This document shows, piece after piece, positions 6,292-14,112 of a stretch of 14,112 nucleotides of DNA (position 1 is its first letter; each line of letters opens with the position of its first letter). Origin of the DNA: Vicinamibacteria bacterium (lineage in GTDB: Bacteria; Acidobacteriota; Vicinamibacteria; Vicinamibacterales; 2-12-FULL-66-21); contig JAICSD010000059.1 in NCBI GenBank assembly GCA_025937075.1, positions 1 through 14,112 of the forward strand. Reading direction: 5' to 3'. The translations under genes were made by a program, and so were the position numbers. Below the pieces are notes generated by a model, which was not told the origin of the DNA, made no database searches, and was given only the letters and a program-made list of their open reading frames with translations.

Positions 6292-7862
6292 TCCTGTCCA
6301 TCCTCGCGTGGACACTGGCTGCGCTGAGCGCCGCTCAGGGTACGGCAGCGCCGGCTCCGCGAATCCTGATCGCGCCGTTCGAGACACCGCCGCACGACAG
6401 CCGCGCGTACTGGCTCGGCGAAGCCGTGCCGCTGCTCATTACCGACGACATCGACGCCCGCGGGCTCGGCGCCATTTCGCGGACCGCGCGCGAACGCGCG
6501 TACGAACAGCTGCACCTGCCGCCGCACGCCGTGCTCAGCCGCGCGACGGTCATCCGCGTCGGCCAGCTCGCCGGCGCATCCGAGGTCATCGTCGGCGACG
6601 TGTCGATCGACGGCGACACGCTGGTGATCCACGCGCGTCCGATCCGCGTCGACATCGGGCGTGAGGACCCCGAGATCAGGGAGCGCGGGCCGCTCAACGA
6701 CGTATTCGCGCTCGCAAGCCGCGTGGCGCGCCGGGCCGTGCCTGGTGGCAATGCCGTCAGCGCGCCCGCGCCGCCGCTCCAGGCCTTCGAGCAGTACGTG
6801 AAGGGCCTCCTGGCCGAACAGCCGGCGACGCAGGCGTCCTTTCTCGAGGCCGCAATCACGCTCGACCCGTCGTACGATCGCGCGCGCCTGGCGCTCTGGG
6901 ATGTGCGCACGACACAGGGCGATCACGCCGCCGCGCTGGCTGCCGTCCGCGGCGTGACGGCCACCTCGCCGCTGGCGCGCCGCGCGCGGTTCAGGAGCGC
7001 GGCGTCGCTGATCGCGCTGCGGCAGTACGACGAGGCCTTCGGGATCCTGAAGGCGCTCGAAACGGAGCGCGTCGAGCCCGCCGTGCTGAACAACCTGGCG
7101 ATCGTCCAGATTCGGCGAGGTTCGTCCCCCGAGACAGGCAAGCCGGCCTACTACCTGACACAAGCGGCGAAGGCCGAACCCGACGATCCCGATTTGCTGT
7201 TCAATCTCGGTTACGCGTACGTGCTGGACCGCGACCCGCAGGCCGCCATCTACTGGCTTCGTGAAGCGCTTCGCCGGAACCCGGCGGACGGCGACGCCCA
7301 CATCGTCCTTGCCGCCGCCCTGGAGCAGGCGGGCCGCTCCGTGGAGGCGTCTCGTGAACGCGAGCTCGCGGCGCAGCTCAACGCCAGGTACGGCGACGCG
7401 TTCAGACGTGAGGCAGTGCCGCGCGGCCTGGAACGGATACGAGAGGATCTCGAATCGCGTCCCGACCTGGCCATCGATCAGGCGATCACGAGCACGACAC
7501 AGCGCGACCAGCGCGATGTGGCGCAGTTTCACCTCGATCGGGGCCGGCGCCTGTTCGAGCAGGAGCAGGATCGCGAGGCGATGATGGAGCTGCGGCGCGC
7601 CGTCTTCCTGTCGCCGTACGAGGCCGAGGCGCACCTGCTCATCGGCCGGATTCACCTGCGCGCCAGCCGGCCGAAGGAAGCCGTCGACGCGCTGAAGATT
7701 TCCATCTGGAGCCACGACAGCGCTGCGGCGCATGCCGCGCTCGCGGAGGCCTACTTGCAGCTGAAGGACGCTGCCGCCGCTCGGGCGGAGCTCCAGCGCG
7801 CGCTGGCGCTCGATCCCGCGCTGCCCGAGGCACGTCACCTGCAGGATCGGATCGGCCGGTGA
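6288..7862 (+). CDS. Secreted TolB-like/TPR-repeat protein
   Basis: A 524-aa protein with an N-terminal export signal (MILSILAWTLAALSAAQG), so probably periplasmic or lipid-face anchored. There is no lipobox Cys. Residues ~20-150 resemble the TolB-like domain found before TPR arrays: RILIAPFETPP, YWLGEAVPLLITDDI, VIRVGQLAGASEVIVGDVSIDGDTLVI. The rest holds helical tetratricopeptide repeats. The clearest are near 285-355 (DLLFNLGYAYVLDRDPQAA, AHIVLAAALEQAGRS) and ~410-524 (AHLLIGRIHLRASRPKEAV, AHAALAEAYLQLKDAAAA, ALALDPALPEA). TPRs mediate protein-protein contact, so it is probably a scaffold. The ATG lies in an ATGA overlap with the V4R-like gene, and its TGA overlaps the protease gene's GTG, a strong sign of one operon with the membrane protease and slipin. 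Confidence 0.85.
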   Translation: MILSILAWTLAALSAAQGTAAPAPRILIAPFETPPHDSRAYWLGEAVPLLITDDIDARGLGAISRTARERAYEQLHLPPHAVLSRATVIRVGQLAGASEVIVGDVSIDGDTLVIHARPIRVDIGREDPEIRERGPLNDVFALASRVARRAVPGGNAVSAPAPPLQAFEQYVKGLLAEQPATQASFLEAAITLDPSYDRARLALWDVRTTQGDHAAALAAVRGVTATSPLARRARFRSAASLIALRQYDEAFGILKALETERVEPAVLNNLAIVQIRRGSSPETGKPAYYLTQAAKAEPDDPDLLFNLGYAYVLDRDPQAAIYWLREALRRNPADGDAHIVLAAALEQAGRSVEASRERELAAQLNARYGDAFRREAVPRGLERIREDLESRPDLAIDQAITSTTQRDQRDVAQFHLDRGRRLFEQEQDREAMMELRRAVFLSPYEAEAHLLIGRIHLRASRPKEAVDALKISIWSHDSAAAHAALAEAYLQLKDAAAARAELQRALALDPALPEARHLQDRIGR

Positions 7863-9151
7863 GGATGGTTCTGTTCTCCTGCGTGATCCTCGCGACGACG
7901 CTGGTCGTCGCAGCGGAGCCGCGCCCGGTTGTCGTAACGGCCACCGTCGACGGCATCATCCATCCCGTTTCCGCCGAGTTCATCCGGGGCGCGATCGCAC
8001 GGGCGGACGCGGAAAAGGCCGCGCTCTTCGTCCTGACGCTGCATACGCCAGGCGGGCTGCTCGACTCCACGCGCGATATCAACAACGCCATCATCAACGC
8101 GAATACGCCGGTCGCGGTGTTCGTCGGCCCCGCCGGGAACCGCGCCGCATCAGCAGGGTTTCTGATTACGATGGCCGCCGACATCGCGGCGATGGCGCCC
8201 GGCACGCACATCGGCGCAGCGCATCCCGTCCAGGGCAATGGCGAGAAGATGGACGAGGTGATGGCGAAGAAAGCGGCGTCCGATACGGCGGCTTACGCGC
8301 GGACGCTCGCGACGCAGCGCGGGCGCAACGTGGCCCTCGTCGAACAGGCTGTCCTCGAGAGCCGGTCCTACACGGAGCAGGAAGCGATGGCCGCGACGCC
8401 GCCGCTCATCGACGTGATCGCGACGGACGTTCCCGACCTCCTTCGCAAGCTCGACGGACGTCAGATCCGCCGTTTCAACGGGGCAAACGCGACGCTCCAT
8501 CTGACCGATCCGGAGGTCCGCGTCGTCGAGATGACGGGACCGCAGCGGATCCTCAGCGCGATTGCCCACCCGCAGATTGCGTACTTGTTGCTGACGCTCG
8601 GCACGCTCGGGCTCACGATCGAGATGTGGAGCCCTGGCGCCATCGTTCCCGGCGTGGCCGGCGGCATCTGCCTGCTGCTCGCGTTCTTCGCGTTCCAGGT
8701 CCTGCCCGTGAGCTACGCTGGCGTGCTGCTGATCCTCTTCGGGTTCGTGCTGCTCATCCTCGAGGTGAAGGTCACGAGCCACGGTCTTCTCGCGGTTGGC
8801 GGGATCGCCAGCGTGTTCTTCGGCTCGATGATGCTGATTGACTCGCCGCTGCCAGAGCTGCAAATCGGCCTTCGGATGATCGTGCCAATCACGCTGGCCT
8901 TGTCGGGGATCATCCTGTTCCTGGTGCGGCTCGGCGTGCAGTCGCAGCGCCGGCCCGCCGTGACGGGAGAGAGCGGAATGCTGCACAGTGGGGCCGAGGC
9001 GCTGACCTCGATCGATCCGGGTGGGGTAGGACGAGTCTCGACCCACGGAGAGATCTGGACTGCGACAGCGATGGAGCCGATAAGCGCTGGGGATCAGGTC
9101 ATCGTGACGGACGTCAAAGGACTCCTGCTCACGGTGGGAAAGCGGCGGTAA
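7859..9151 (+). CDS. nfeD: NfeD-type membrane-bound serine protease (ClpP class)
   Basis: Long-form NfeD (430 aa): a periplasmic Ser-Lys protease, membrane helices and a C-terminal OB-like NfeD domain. The family cleaves partner stomatin/slipin in membrane quality control. Seen: signal peptide 1-19, [15 protein letters not shown] (substrate-strand region), NRAASAGF with nucleophile Ser98, and [16 protein letters not shown] with general base Lys138 followed by GRN, matching the PH1510 family pair. Hydrophobic segments lie near 239-257, 261-282, 285-303, 309-327 and 338-360. The OB-like part is ~370-430 ([18 protein letters not shown]). GTG 7859 forms a GTGA overlap with the preceding stop; ATG 7865 is the alternative. 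The slipin gene follows after 4 bp, the conserved NfeD-slipin pairing. Confidence 0.93.
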   Translation: MRMVLFSCVILATTLVVAAEPRPVVVTATVDGIIHPVSAEFIRGAIARADAEKAALFVLTLHTPGGLLDSTRDINNAIINANTPVAVFVGPAGNRAASAGFLITMAADIAAMAPGTHIGAAHPVQGNGEKMDEVMAKKAASDTAAYARTLATQRGRNVALVEQAVLESRSYTEQEAMAATPPLIDVIATDVPDLLRKLDGRQIRRFNGANATLHLTDPEVRVVEMTGPQRILSAIAHPQIAYLLLTLGTLGLTIEMWSPGAIVPGVAGGICLLLAFFAFQVLPVSYAGVLLILFGFVLLILEVKVTSHGLLAVGGIASVFFGSMMLIDSPLPELQIGLRMIVPITLALSGIILFLVRLGVQSQRRPAVTGESGMLHSGAEALTSIDPGGVGRVSTHGEIWTATAMEPISAGDQVIVTDVKGLLLTVGKRR

Positions 9152-9155
9152 AGTC

Positions 9156-9914
9156 ATGGCCGTGTCGCCTGTATTGATAGTCGCCGTCGTCATCGCCTTT
9201 TACCTGCTCAGCTCGATCAAGATCCTGAACGAGTACGAGCGGGCGGTGATCTTCCGGCTCGGCAAGCTGCTGGAACGGCCGAAAGGCCCCGGCGTGATCC
9301 TCGTGTTCGCGCCAGTGGACAAGATGGTCCGCGTCAGTCTGCGCACTATCGTCATGGACGTTCCGCCCCAGGATGTCATCACGCGCGACAACGTCTCGGT
9401 GAAGGTGAACGCCGTCGTCTACTTCCGCGTGATGGAGCCGCGGAAAGCGATCGTCGAGGTCGAGAGCTTTCACTACGCGACGTCGCAGCTCGCGCAGACG
9501 ACGCTGCGAAGCGTGCTCGGGCAGGTGGAGCTGGACGATCTGCTGTCGGCACGCGAGCGGCTGAACCAGCAGCTCCAGCAGATCCTCGATCTCCATACGG
9601 ATCCCTGGGGCGTGAAGGTCTCCGCCGTCGAAGTGAAGCACGTCGATCTGCCGCCCGACATGCAGCGCGCGATGGCGCGCCAGGCGGAAGCCGAGCGCGA
9701 GAAGCGTGCTAAAATCATCCACGCCGAGGGTGAGCTGCAGGCTTCAGAAAAGCTGGCGCAAGCCGCAGCGGTGATCGCCACCGAGCCCGTTACCATCACG
9801 CTCCGCTACCTGCAGACCCTCACCGAAATCGCATCCGAGAAGAATTCCACGATTATCTTCCCGCTGCCGATCGAGCTGATGAACGTGGTGCTCGATCGCC
9901 GGCCAAAGAGCTGA
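9156..9914 (+). CDS. Slipin (stomatin/SPFH-family membrane protein)
   Basis: A 252-aa SPFH/prohibitin-domain protein anchored by one N-terminal hydrophobic segment ([16 protein letters not shown], ~5-20). It continues with the highly typical [44 protein letters not shown], and ALAQ-type features ([21 protein letters not shown]). The helical [19 protein letters not shown] region (~178-197) should drive oligomerisation into rings or membrane microdomains. The C-terminal [13 protein letters not shown] is the hydrophobic tail that partner NfeD proteases cleave in characterised pairs; this is family knowledge, not shown here. Length and every landmark are normal. ATG 9156 lies 4 bp after the nfeD stop, and its own stop is 1 bp before the next start. 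Confidence 0.95.
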   Translation: MAVSPVLIVAVVIAFYLLSSIKILNEYERAVIFRLGKLLERPKGPGVILVFAPVDKMVRVSLRTIVMDVPPQDVITRDNVSVKVNAVVYFRVMEPRKAIVEVESFHYATSQLAQTTLRSVLGQVELDDLLSARERLNQQLQQILDLHTDPWGVKVSAVEVKHVDLPPDMQRAMARQAEAEREKRAKIIHAEGELQASEKLAQAAAVIATEPVTITLRYLQTLTEIASEKNSTIIFPLPIELMNVVLDRRPKS

Positions 9915-9915
9915 C

Positions 9916-10617
9916 GTGTCCGACATTTCACATCACGATCTCGCCGACGAGGCCTTTCACGAGATTCAACTGAGCGGGAAGCAGCTCGTCTTCCTGTTCA
10001 TGGCGACGACGATTGTGGCCGTCGTCATTTTTCTGTGCGGCGTGCAAGTCGGCCGGGGCGTCCACATCGAACGCAGCGCGGACGCGACCGACAGCGCCGC
10101 GGCCGCGGCGCCCGCGCCGACGCCTGCTGCGGCTGCCACGTCAGCGGCAACGCTTCCACCGCCGCCTGTCGATGCGCCCGCGCCGCCGCAGGAGGACGAA
10201 CTGACCTACGGCAAGCAGTTGCGGTCTGACAGCAACGCGCAGGAAAAGCTGAAGCCGCGCGCGGACGTGCCGGCGCCGGTCACGAAGACGCCCGACTCGT
10301 CGCGTACGGCCGCCGCTGAGAAGGAAAGGCCGGCGCCAGCCGTCGCGGCGAAGTCTCCTGCGGCGATGACCGGAGGCGCCCCGCGTTCCGGCGTATGGGT
10401 CGTGCAGGTCCAGGCGCTGAAGGGGCAGTCCGCGGCGAATGCCGTCGCGCAGCGTCTTGCGACGAAGGGGTATCCGGCCTTCGTGCTCAGCCCCGCGCCA
10501 GGTGCGCCGTCGATCTACCGCGTGCAGGTCGGCCGCTTCAACGATCGCCGGGAAGCGGAGCAGGTCGCGCGCCGCCTCGAAAAAGAAGAGCAGTTCAAGC
10601 CCTGGATCTCGCATTAG
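9916..10617 (+). CDS. SPOR-domain membrane protein
   Basis: A 233-aa bitopic inner-membrane protein. A short cytoplasmic N-terminus is followed by a transmembrane helix (LVFLFMATTIVAVVIFLCGVQVG, ~25-47), a long Ala/Pro-rich periplasmic linker (~55-155), and a C-terminal SPOR domain from about residue 158. The SPOR signature is visible: VWVVQVQALKG, AVAQRLATKGYPAFV, YRVQVGRFNDRREAEQVARRL. SPOR domains bind denuded septal peptidoglycan, so a division or envelope role is likely (FtsN/DedD-like by architecture only). GTG 9916 gives this start, 1 bp after the slipin stop. The gene ends in the middle of the lnt N-terminus, so the two overlap by 16 bp if lnt uses CTG 10602. Confidence 0.92.
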   Translation: MSDISHHDLADEAFHEIQLSGKQLVFLFMATTIVAVVIFLCGVQVGRGVHIERSADATDSAAAAAPAPTPAAAATSAATLPPPPVDAPAPPQEDELTYGKQLRSDSNAQEKLKPRADVPAPVTKTPDSSRTAAAEKERPAPAVAAKSPAAMTGGAPRSGVWVVQVQALKGQSAANAVAQRLATKGYPAFVLSPAPGAPSIYRVQVGRFNDRREAEQVARRLEKEEQFKPWISH

Positions 10618-12128
10618 CCATCGCGTCGGGCATTCTGCTCGCGCTGAGCTTTCCGAAATTCGGCCATCCGGCCTGCGCGTGGATCGCGTTGGCGCCGCTC
10701 CTGCTCGCCGTCGGGGGGCGGTTCCGTATCTCCGCGCGGCGGGCCTTCCTACTCGGCCTCCTGTCCGGCATGCTGTATTTCGCCGGCACGCTCTACTGGC
10801 TCGTCGAGACGATGACGACGTTCGGCGGCCTGTCGAAGCCGCTGGCCGTCCTCGCGGCGGCGCTGCTCGTCGCGTACCTCGCGCTTTTTCCCGGCATCTT
10901 TGCCCTCATCCAGTGGCGGCTCGCGCGGACGTTCGGCGCGGCCGCGCTGCTGCTGGCGCCTGCCGTCTGGGTGGCGACCGAGATGGGCCGCACGTACATC
11001 TGGGACGGCTTTCCCTGGGAACTCCTCGGGTACAGCCAGGCCGGCGTGCTTCCCGTCGCCCAGCTTGCGAGCGTTGTGGGTGTGTATGGCCTCTCGGGGT
11101 TGGTGGCCGGCGTCAGCGCCGCGTGTGCGTTCGTCGCGACGGACGCGACACGGAGGCGATGGATCGTCACGGGAGCCGCGGCGCTCGCCGTTGTCGGCGC
11201 CAGTCTATGGGGCATCGCGCGTCTCACGTCCGGCGCGCTCACGGAGCAAGGGACGCCGATCCGCGTCGCCGTCGTGCAGGGAAACGTCCTGCAGGACGAC
11301 AAGTGGAATCCGGCGCTCGCGGGCCCGATCATGCAGCGCTACATCGACATGACGCGCGAGGCGATCGGCCGCGGCGCACGCTTCATCATCTGGCCCGAGT
11401 CGTCGACGCCGTTCAACTACGAGGAGGAGCCGGCGCGGGCCGAGGCCGTGCGCCGGTTGGCGCGCGAGGCGCACGTCACTCTGCTCATCGGCAGCGATCA
11501 GATCGAGAAAATCCAGCCCGTTCCTGCTGGAAAACCCCCGGCGCCGCATTACTACAACGCAGCATTTCTGATCCGGCCCGATGGCACGACCGGCGCCGTC
11601 TACCGCAAGATTCACCTCGTGCCGTTCGGCGAGTACGTGCCGCTCAAGCGGCTGCTGTTCTTCGTCGGCACCATCGTCGAGGCGGTGTCCGACTATTCGC
11701 CCGGCACGGACGCGGTGCTGCTGCCGGTCGATGGCCACGAGGCGAGCACGGCCATCTGCTACGAGGTGATCTACTCGAGCCTGATGCGCGCGTTCGTGAC
11801 GCGCGGCAGCGAGCTGTTGACGACCATTACGAATGACGCGTGGTACGGCCGGTCGTCAGCGGCGTATCAGCATTGGCAGCAGGCCTCGCTGCGCGCCATC
11901 GAAGAGGGGCGTTACCTCGCGCGTGCCGCGAATACGGGGATCAGCGGCTTCGTCGATCCGTACGGCCGCACCCTGCAGCGATCGGCGCTGTTCCAGAGCG
12001 CCGTCATGACCGAGGAACTCCGATTCATCGACGCGCGGACGATCTACAGCCGCATCGGCGATCTCGTCGGGTGGCTGTCCGTCGCCCTGACGGCCGCCGC
12101 GCTGGCCGTCACGTGGCGGGCACGGTAA
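10602..12128 (+). CDS. lnt: Apolipoprotein N-acyltransferase
   Basis: Adds the third acyl chain to the N-terminal Cys of lipoproteins in the inner membrane. From CTG 10602 the protein has 508 aa, like E. coli Lnt (512). N-terminal transmembrane helices (~1-220: ALSFPKFGHPACAWIALAPL, LSGMLYFAGTLYW, GFPWELLGYSQ) precede the nitrilase-like periplasmic domain. The catalytic triad fits E. coli E267/K335/C387: Glu266 in IIWPESSTPF, Lys336 in YRKIHLVPFGEYVP, and Cys386 in STAICYEVIY. NDAWYGRSSAAYQHW is also typical. The start is unresolved. No ATG, GTG or TTG lies between ATG 10395 and ATG 10770. CTG 10602 suits the family N-terminus, follows purine-rich AAAAGAAGAG, and overlaps the SPOR gene. prfB follows after 14 bp. 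Confidence 0.93.
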   Translation: MDLALAIASGILLALSFPKFGHPACAWIALAPLLLAVGGRFRISARRAFLLGLLSGMLYFAGTLYWLVETMTTFGGLSKPLAVLAAALLVAYLALFPGIFALIQWRLARTFGAAALLLAPAVWVATEMGRTYIWDGFPWELLGYSQAGVLPVAQLASVVGVYGLSGLVAGVSAACAFVATDATRRRWIVTGAAALAVVGASLWGIARLTSGALTEQGTPIRVAVVQGNVLQDDKWNPALAGPIMQRYIDMTREAIGRGARFIIWPESSTPFNYEEEPARAEAVRRLAREAHVTLLIGSDQIEKIQPVPAGKPPAPHYYNAAFLIRPDGTTGAVYRKIHLVPFGEYVPLKRLLFFVGTIVEAVSDYSPGTDAVLLPVDGHEASTAICYEVIYSSLMRAFVTRGSELLTTITNDAWYGRSSAAYQHWQQASLRAIEEGRYLARAANTGISGFVDPYGRTLQRSALFQSAVMTEELRFIDARTIYSRIGDLVGWLSVALTAAALAVTWRAR

Positions 12129-12142
12129 AATAACCCTTCGAC

Positions 12143-13277
12143 ATGACCCTTCAAATAGACGAGCAGCTCCGCCGATATGAGGATTTGGCCCGCCGCGCAT
12201 CCGATCTGCGGAGCCATCTTTGACGCCTCCCGCCCTGCCGACGAACTGGCGAAGATAGAAGAACGCGTCTCCCAGCCGGACTTCTGGAAGGATCAGGCGG
12301 CCGCACAGAAGCTGCTGCAGCGCCGACGCCGCCTCGAGGACGACCAGAGTCTCAGCGAATCGCTGCGCCGCCGCGCCGACGATCTCGCCGTCCTCATCGA
12401 ATGGGCCGAGGCCGGTGAGCCCGTGGCGGACGATCTTGCGAAAGGCCTCGACGAGCTCGCCAGGGAAGTCGATGCCGGCGAGACCAAGAAGATGCTCGGC
12501 GGCGAGCACGATCGCAAGAACGCCATCGTCACGATCCATCCGGGCGCCGGCGGGACCGAATCGCAGGACTGGGCGGAAATGCTGCTGCGCATGTACCTGC
12601 GATGGACGGAGCGCCGCGGCTTCAAGCGCGAAGTGATCGACGTGCAGCCCGGCGACGAGGCGGGGATCAAGAGCGCGACGTTCACCGTCATCGGCGACTA
12701 CGCGTACGGGCTGCTGCTCGCCGAAGCCGGTGTGCATCGCCTCGTCCGCATCTCACCCTTCGATCAGGCGGCGCGCCGGCACACGTCGTTCGCGTCCGTC
12801 TACGTCTGGCCCGAGCTCCCCGAAGACGTCGACATCGACATCGAGGAGAAGGATCTCCGGATCGACACGTACCGCTCGAGCGGCGCGGGCGGCCAGCACG
12901 TCAACGTCACCGATTCGGCGGTCCGTATCACGCACTTGCCGACCGGCATCGTCGTCTCGTGCCAGAACGAGCGATCGCAGCACAAGAACCGCGCGTCCGC
13001 CATGCGCGTGCTGAAGGCGCGCCTCTACGATCTGAAGACGAGGGAGCAGCAGGCGAAGCTGGAACAGCTCGGGGGCGAGAAGCGCGACATCGCGTTCGGC
13101 AGCCAGATTCGCAGCTACGTCTTACATCCGTACCAGATGGTGAAGGACCACCGGACCAAGGAGCAGGTTGGCGACGTCAACCGCATCCTCGACGGCGACA
13201 TCGATCAGTTCATCAAGTCGTATCTGATGAAGAAGGCTGCGGGGGCGCTGTCTGTGGCGGTGGAGGAAGACGTCTGA
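12143..13277 (+). CDS. prfB: Peptide chain release factor 2, with +1 programmed frameshift
   Basis: Reads UGA and UAA stops in the ribosome and triggers peptide release. Translation starts at ATG 12143 (MTLQIDEQLRRYEDLA), reaches an in-frame TGA at 12221-12223 after 26 codons, and must slip +1 at CTT to continue (GAC GCC ...). The product is 377 aa. Its landmarks match E. coli RF2: anticodon-like SPF at 204-206 in RISPFDQAARRHTSF and the peptidyl-hydrolysis GGQ at 249-251 in SSGAGGQHVNVTDSAVRI. The C-terminal recognition-domain sequence (KNRASAMRVLKARLYDL, HPYQMVKDHRT) is complete. SPF rather than PAT makes it RF2, not RF1. The in-frame TGA gives autoregulation: scarce RF2 raises frameshifting. 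It is the last gene of the plus-strand run. Confidence 0.97.
12210..12223 (+). promoter_or_regulatory. prfB programmed +1 frameshift site
   Basis: The slippery CTT TGA C occupies 12218-12224, with an upstream Shine-Dalgarno-like GGAG at 12210-12213 ending 4 nt before CTT. The E. coli site has AGGGGG three nt before CTT TGA C, so this is the same design with a shorter SD-like element. The zero frame stops at TGA, and the RF2 body is read only in +1 from GAC at 12222. Confidence 0.93.
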
Positions 13278-13314
13278 TTGCCGAGTGCAGACTGCAATGT
13301 GCAATCGGCCGCGA
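13278..13314. repeat. Short degenerate heptamer/dyad between convergent genes
   Basis: The gap between prfB and the convergent PBP gene has a 7-bp rhythm: starting in the prfB stop, GATTGCC, GAGTGCA, GACTGCA, ATGTGCA (13276-13303), then ATC. GATTGC at the start and GCAATC at 13301-13306 can also pair as a 6-bp dyad. No T-run accompanies it, so terminator function is uncertain. Confidence 0.5.
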
Positions 13315-14112
13315 TCACCTAAACGACCCGGGCTGCGTCCCCGCTATAAAAGCCTCGCTAATCGATCCCGGTGTGCCGGGGTCGGTGGCGTCGCCGGTGC
13401 CCTTGTCGACCGAGACGAAGACGATGTTACCGGGTGCTTCGAACTTGGGCGCATCCTTCCGATCGCCGATCCACGCCTTCATGATCTCCATCCAGATCGG
13501 CAGCGCTGCCTCGGAGCCCGTCATCGCGGGCCCGAGCGGTTTCTTCTGGTCGTAGCCCACCCAGACGCCGAGCGTGACGTCGGGATCGAACCCGATGAAC
13601 CAGGCGTCGCTGTAGTCGTCCGTCGTGCCGGTCTTCCCGCCGATCGGCCAGTTGAGCGACGCCGCCTTCGCCGCGGTGCCGCGCAGAACGACGCCCCGCA
13701 GCAGGTTCGTGAGGACATACGCGGTGTCCGCACGGATTGCATCCTTCGGCTCGGGGCGGTTCTCCTCGAGGACGTTGCCCTCGCGGTCCGTGACCTTGAG
13801 GACGGAGTACGGCGTCATGCGGACGCCCTGATTCGGAAAGACCGAGTAGGCGCTCGTCATCTCGAGCAGCGTGGCTTCGGCGGCGCCGAGCGCGACGGCG
13901 AGATACGGCGGCAGCGGAGAGGTCAGCCCGAAGCGCCGCGCGTAGCCGATCACCTGCTTCGGCCCGAGCTGATCCATCACGCGCACCGCCGGCACGTTGC
14001 GCGACTCTTCGAGCGCATGCCGGAGCGTCACGGGACCTTCGAACTTGTGGTCGTAGTTCTGCGGTGAATACGGCGGTGAGCCGGCGCCGCCCGGGAACGT
14101 GACCGGGACGTC
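13315..14112 (-). CDS. PBP1A-family penicillin-binding protein, C-terminal part (truncated by window edge)
   Basis: This is the transpeptidase end of a class A penicillin-binding protein, which polymerises and crosslinks peptidoglycan at the periplasmic face. The reading frame runs unbroken from the window's right edge (14112) to TGA at 13315-13317, about 265 codons. The apparent ATG at 14031 is internal, because the open frame upstream still reads family sequence (PPYSPQNYDHKFEGPVTLR). Seen: the SxN motif as SRN in HALEESRNVPAV, GAAEATLLEMTSAYSVFPNQG, and the KTG motif in IGGKTGTTDDYSDAWFIGF, followed by VWVGYDQKKPLG. The catalytic SxxK, glycosyltransferase domain and membrane anchor lie outside the window. 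It is convergent with prfB. Function of the visible part is clear; PBP1A versus PBP1B/C rests on SPPYSPQNYD, typical of PBP1A. Confidence 0.93.
   Translation of the reverse strand, partial: DVPVTFPGGAGSPPYSPQNYDHKFEGPVTLRHALEESRNVPAVRVMDQLGPKQVIGYARRFGLTSPLPPYLAVALGAAEATLLEMTSAYSVFPNQGVRMTPYSVLKVTDREGNVLEENRPEPKDAIRADTAYVLTNLLRGVVLRGTAAKAASLNWPIGGKTGTTDDYSDAWFIGFDPDVTLGVWVGYDQKKPLGPAMTGSEAALPIWMEIMKAWIGDRKDAPKFEAPGNIVFVSVDKGTGDATDPGTPGSISEAFIAGTQPGSFR

Noticed and set aside
6264..7838. Long minus-strand ORF of 524 aa opposite the TPR gene
   Set aside because: High GC codon usage often leaves long antisense frames. The plus strand shows a signal peptide, TPRs and operon junctions, whereas this frame is Arg/His-rich with no domain.
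10395..10601. lnt starting at ATG 10395
   Set aside because: Would add a long Arg-rich cytoplasmic tail unlike the family and overlap the SPOR domain coding region by over 200 bp.
12177..13277. prfB as a shorter gene starting at 12177 in the +1 frame
   Set aside because: The frame upstream of 12222 reads non-family sequence. The zero-frame ATG 12143 product matches the RF2 N-terminus and the CTT TGA C site is canonical.
13285..14067. Plus-strand ORF of about 260 aa opposite the PBP gene
   Set aside because: Antisense shadow of a clear PBP1A transpeptidase with SRN and KTG motifs; its own product has no recognisable domain.

Overview
This is a GC-rich, gene-dense stretch of a Gram-negative bacterial chromosome. 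Apolipoprotein N-acyltransferase, a SPOR-domain protein and a PBP1A-type synthase all imply an outer membrane and periplasm. High GC, short heptamer tracts between genes, palindrome-rich intergenic patches, and a little-known family beside an RNA methyltransferase suggest Acidobacteriota, possibly Vicinamibacteria. That placement is inference from pattern memory; no marker was searched.

Layout. (1) 1-140 is a tandem heptamer tract that probably continues past the left edge. (2) 157-2126, plus strand: an unrecognised 225-aa protein, then an RlmD/TrmA-family RNA uracil methyltransferase. (3) 2108-5674, minus strand: mobA, argS and a class I glutamine-amidotransferase-like hydrolase of the PuuD family, transcribed in that order. 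The hydrolase converges on the methyltransferase with a 19-bp overlap. (4) 5692-13277, plus strand: seven tightly packed genes that look like one operon: a V4R-like small protein, a secreted TolB-like/TPR protein, a membrane NfeD-type serine protease, its partner slipin, a SPOR-domain membrane protein, lnt and prfB. Junctions are 4-bp overlaps (ATGA, GTGA) or gaps of 1-14 bp. (5) 13315-14112, minus strand: the C-terminal part of a PBP1A-like transpeptidase, cut by the right edge.

The genes are largely housekeeping. They cover translation (argS, prfB, an RNA methyltransferase), molybdenum cofactor maturation (mobA), and envelope biogenesis and quality control (NfeD protease with slipin, SPOR protein, Lnt, PBP1A).

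The most unusual signal is inside argS. Two related palindromes in the same orientation form a REP/BIME-like element read in frame, which adds roughly 35 residues to the linker just before the HIGH motif. This resembles the protein-coding palindromic elements known in Rickettsia. Other points of note are a classic +1 programmed frameshift in prfB, an lnt gene with no ordinary start codon near its expected N-terminus, and an RlmD-type enzyme that has apparently lost its iron-sulfur cysteines. I saw no CRISPR array, transposase, tRNA or rRNA. No stretch longer than 300 bases lacks a gene.
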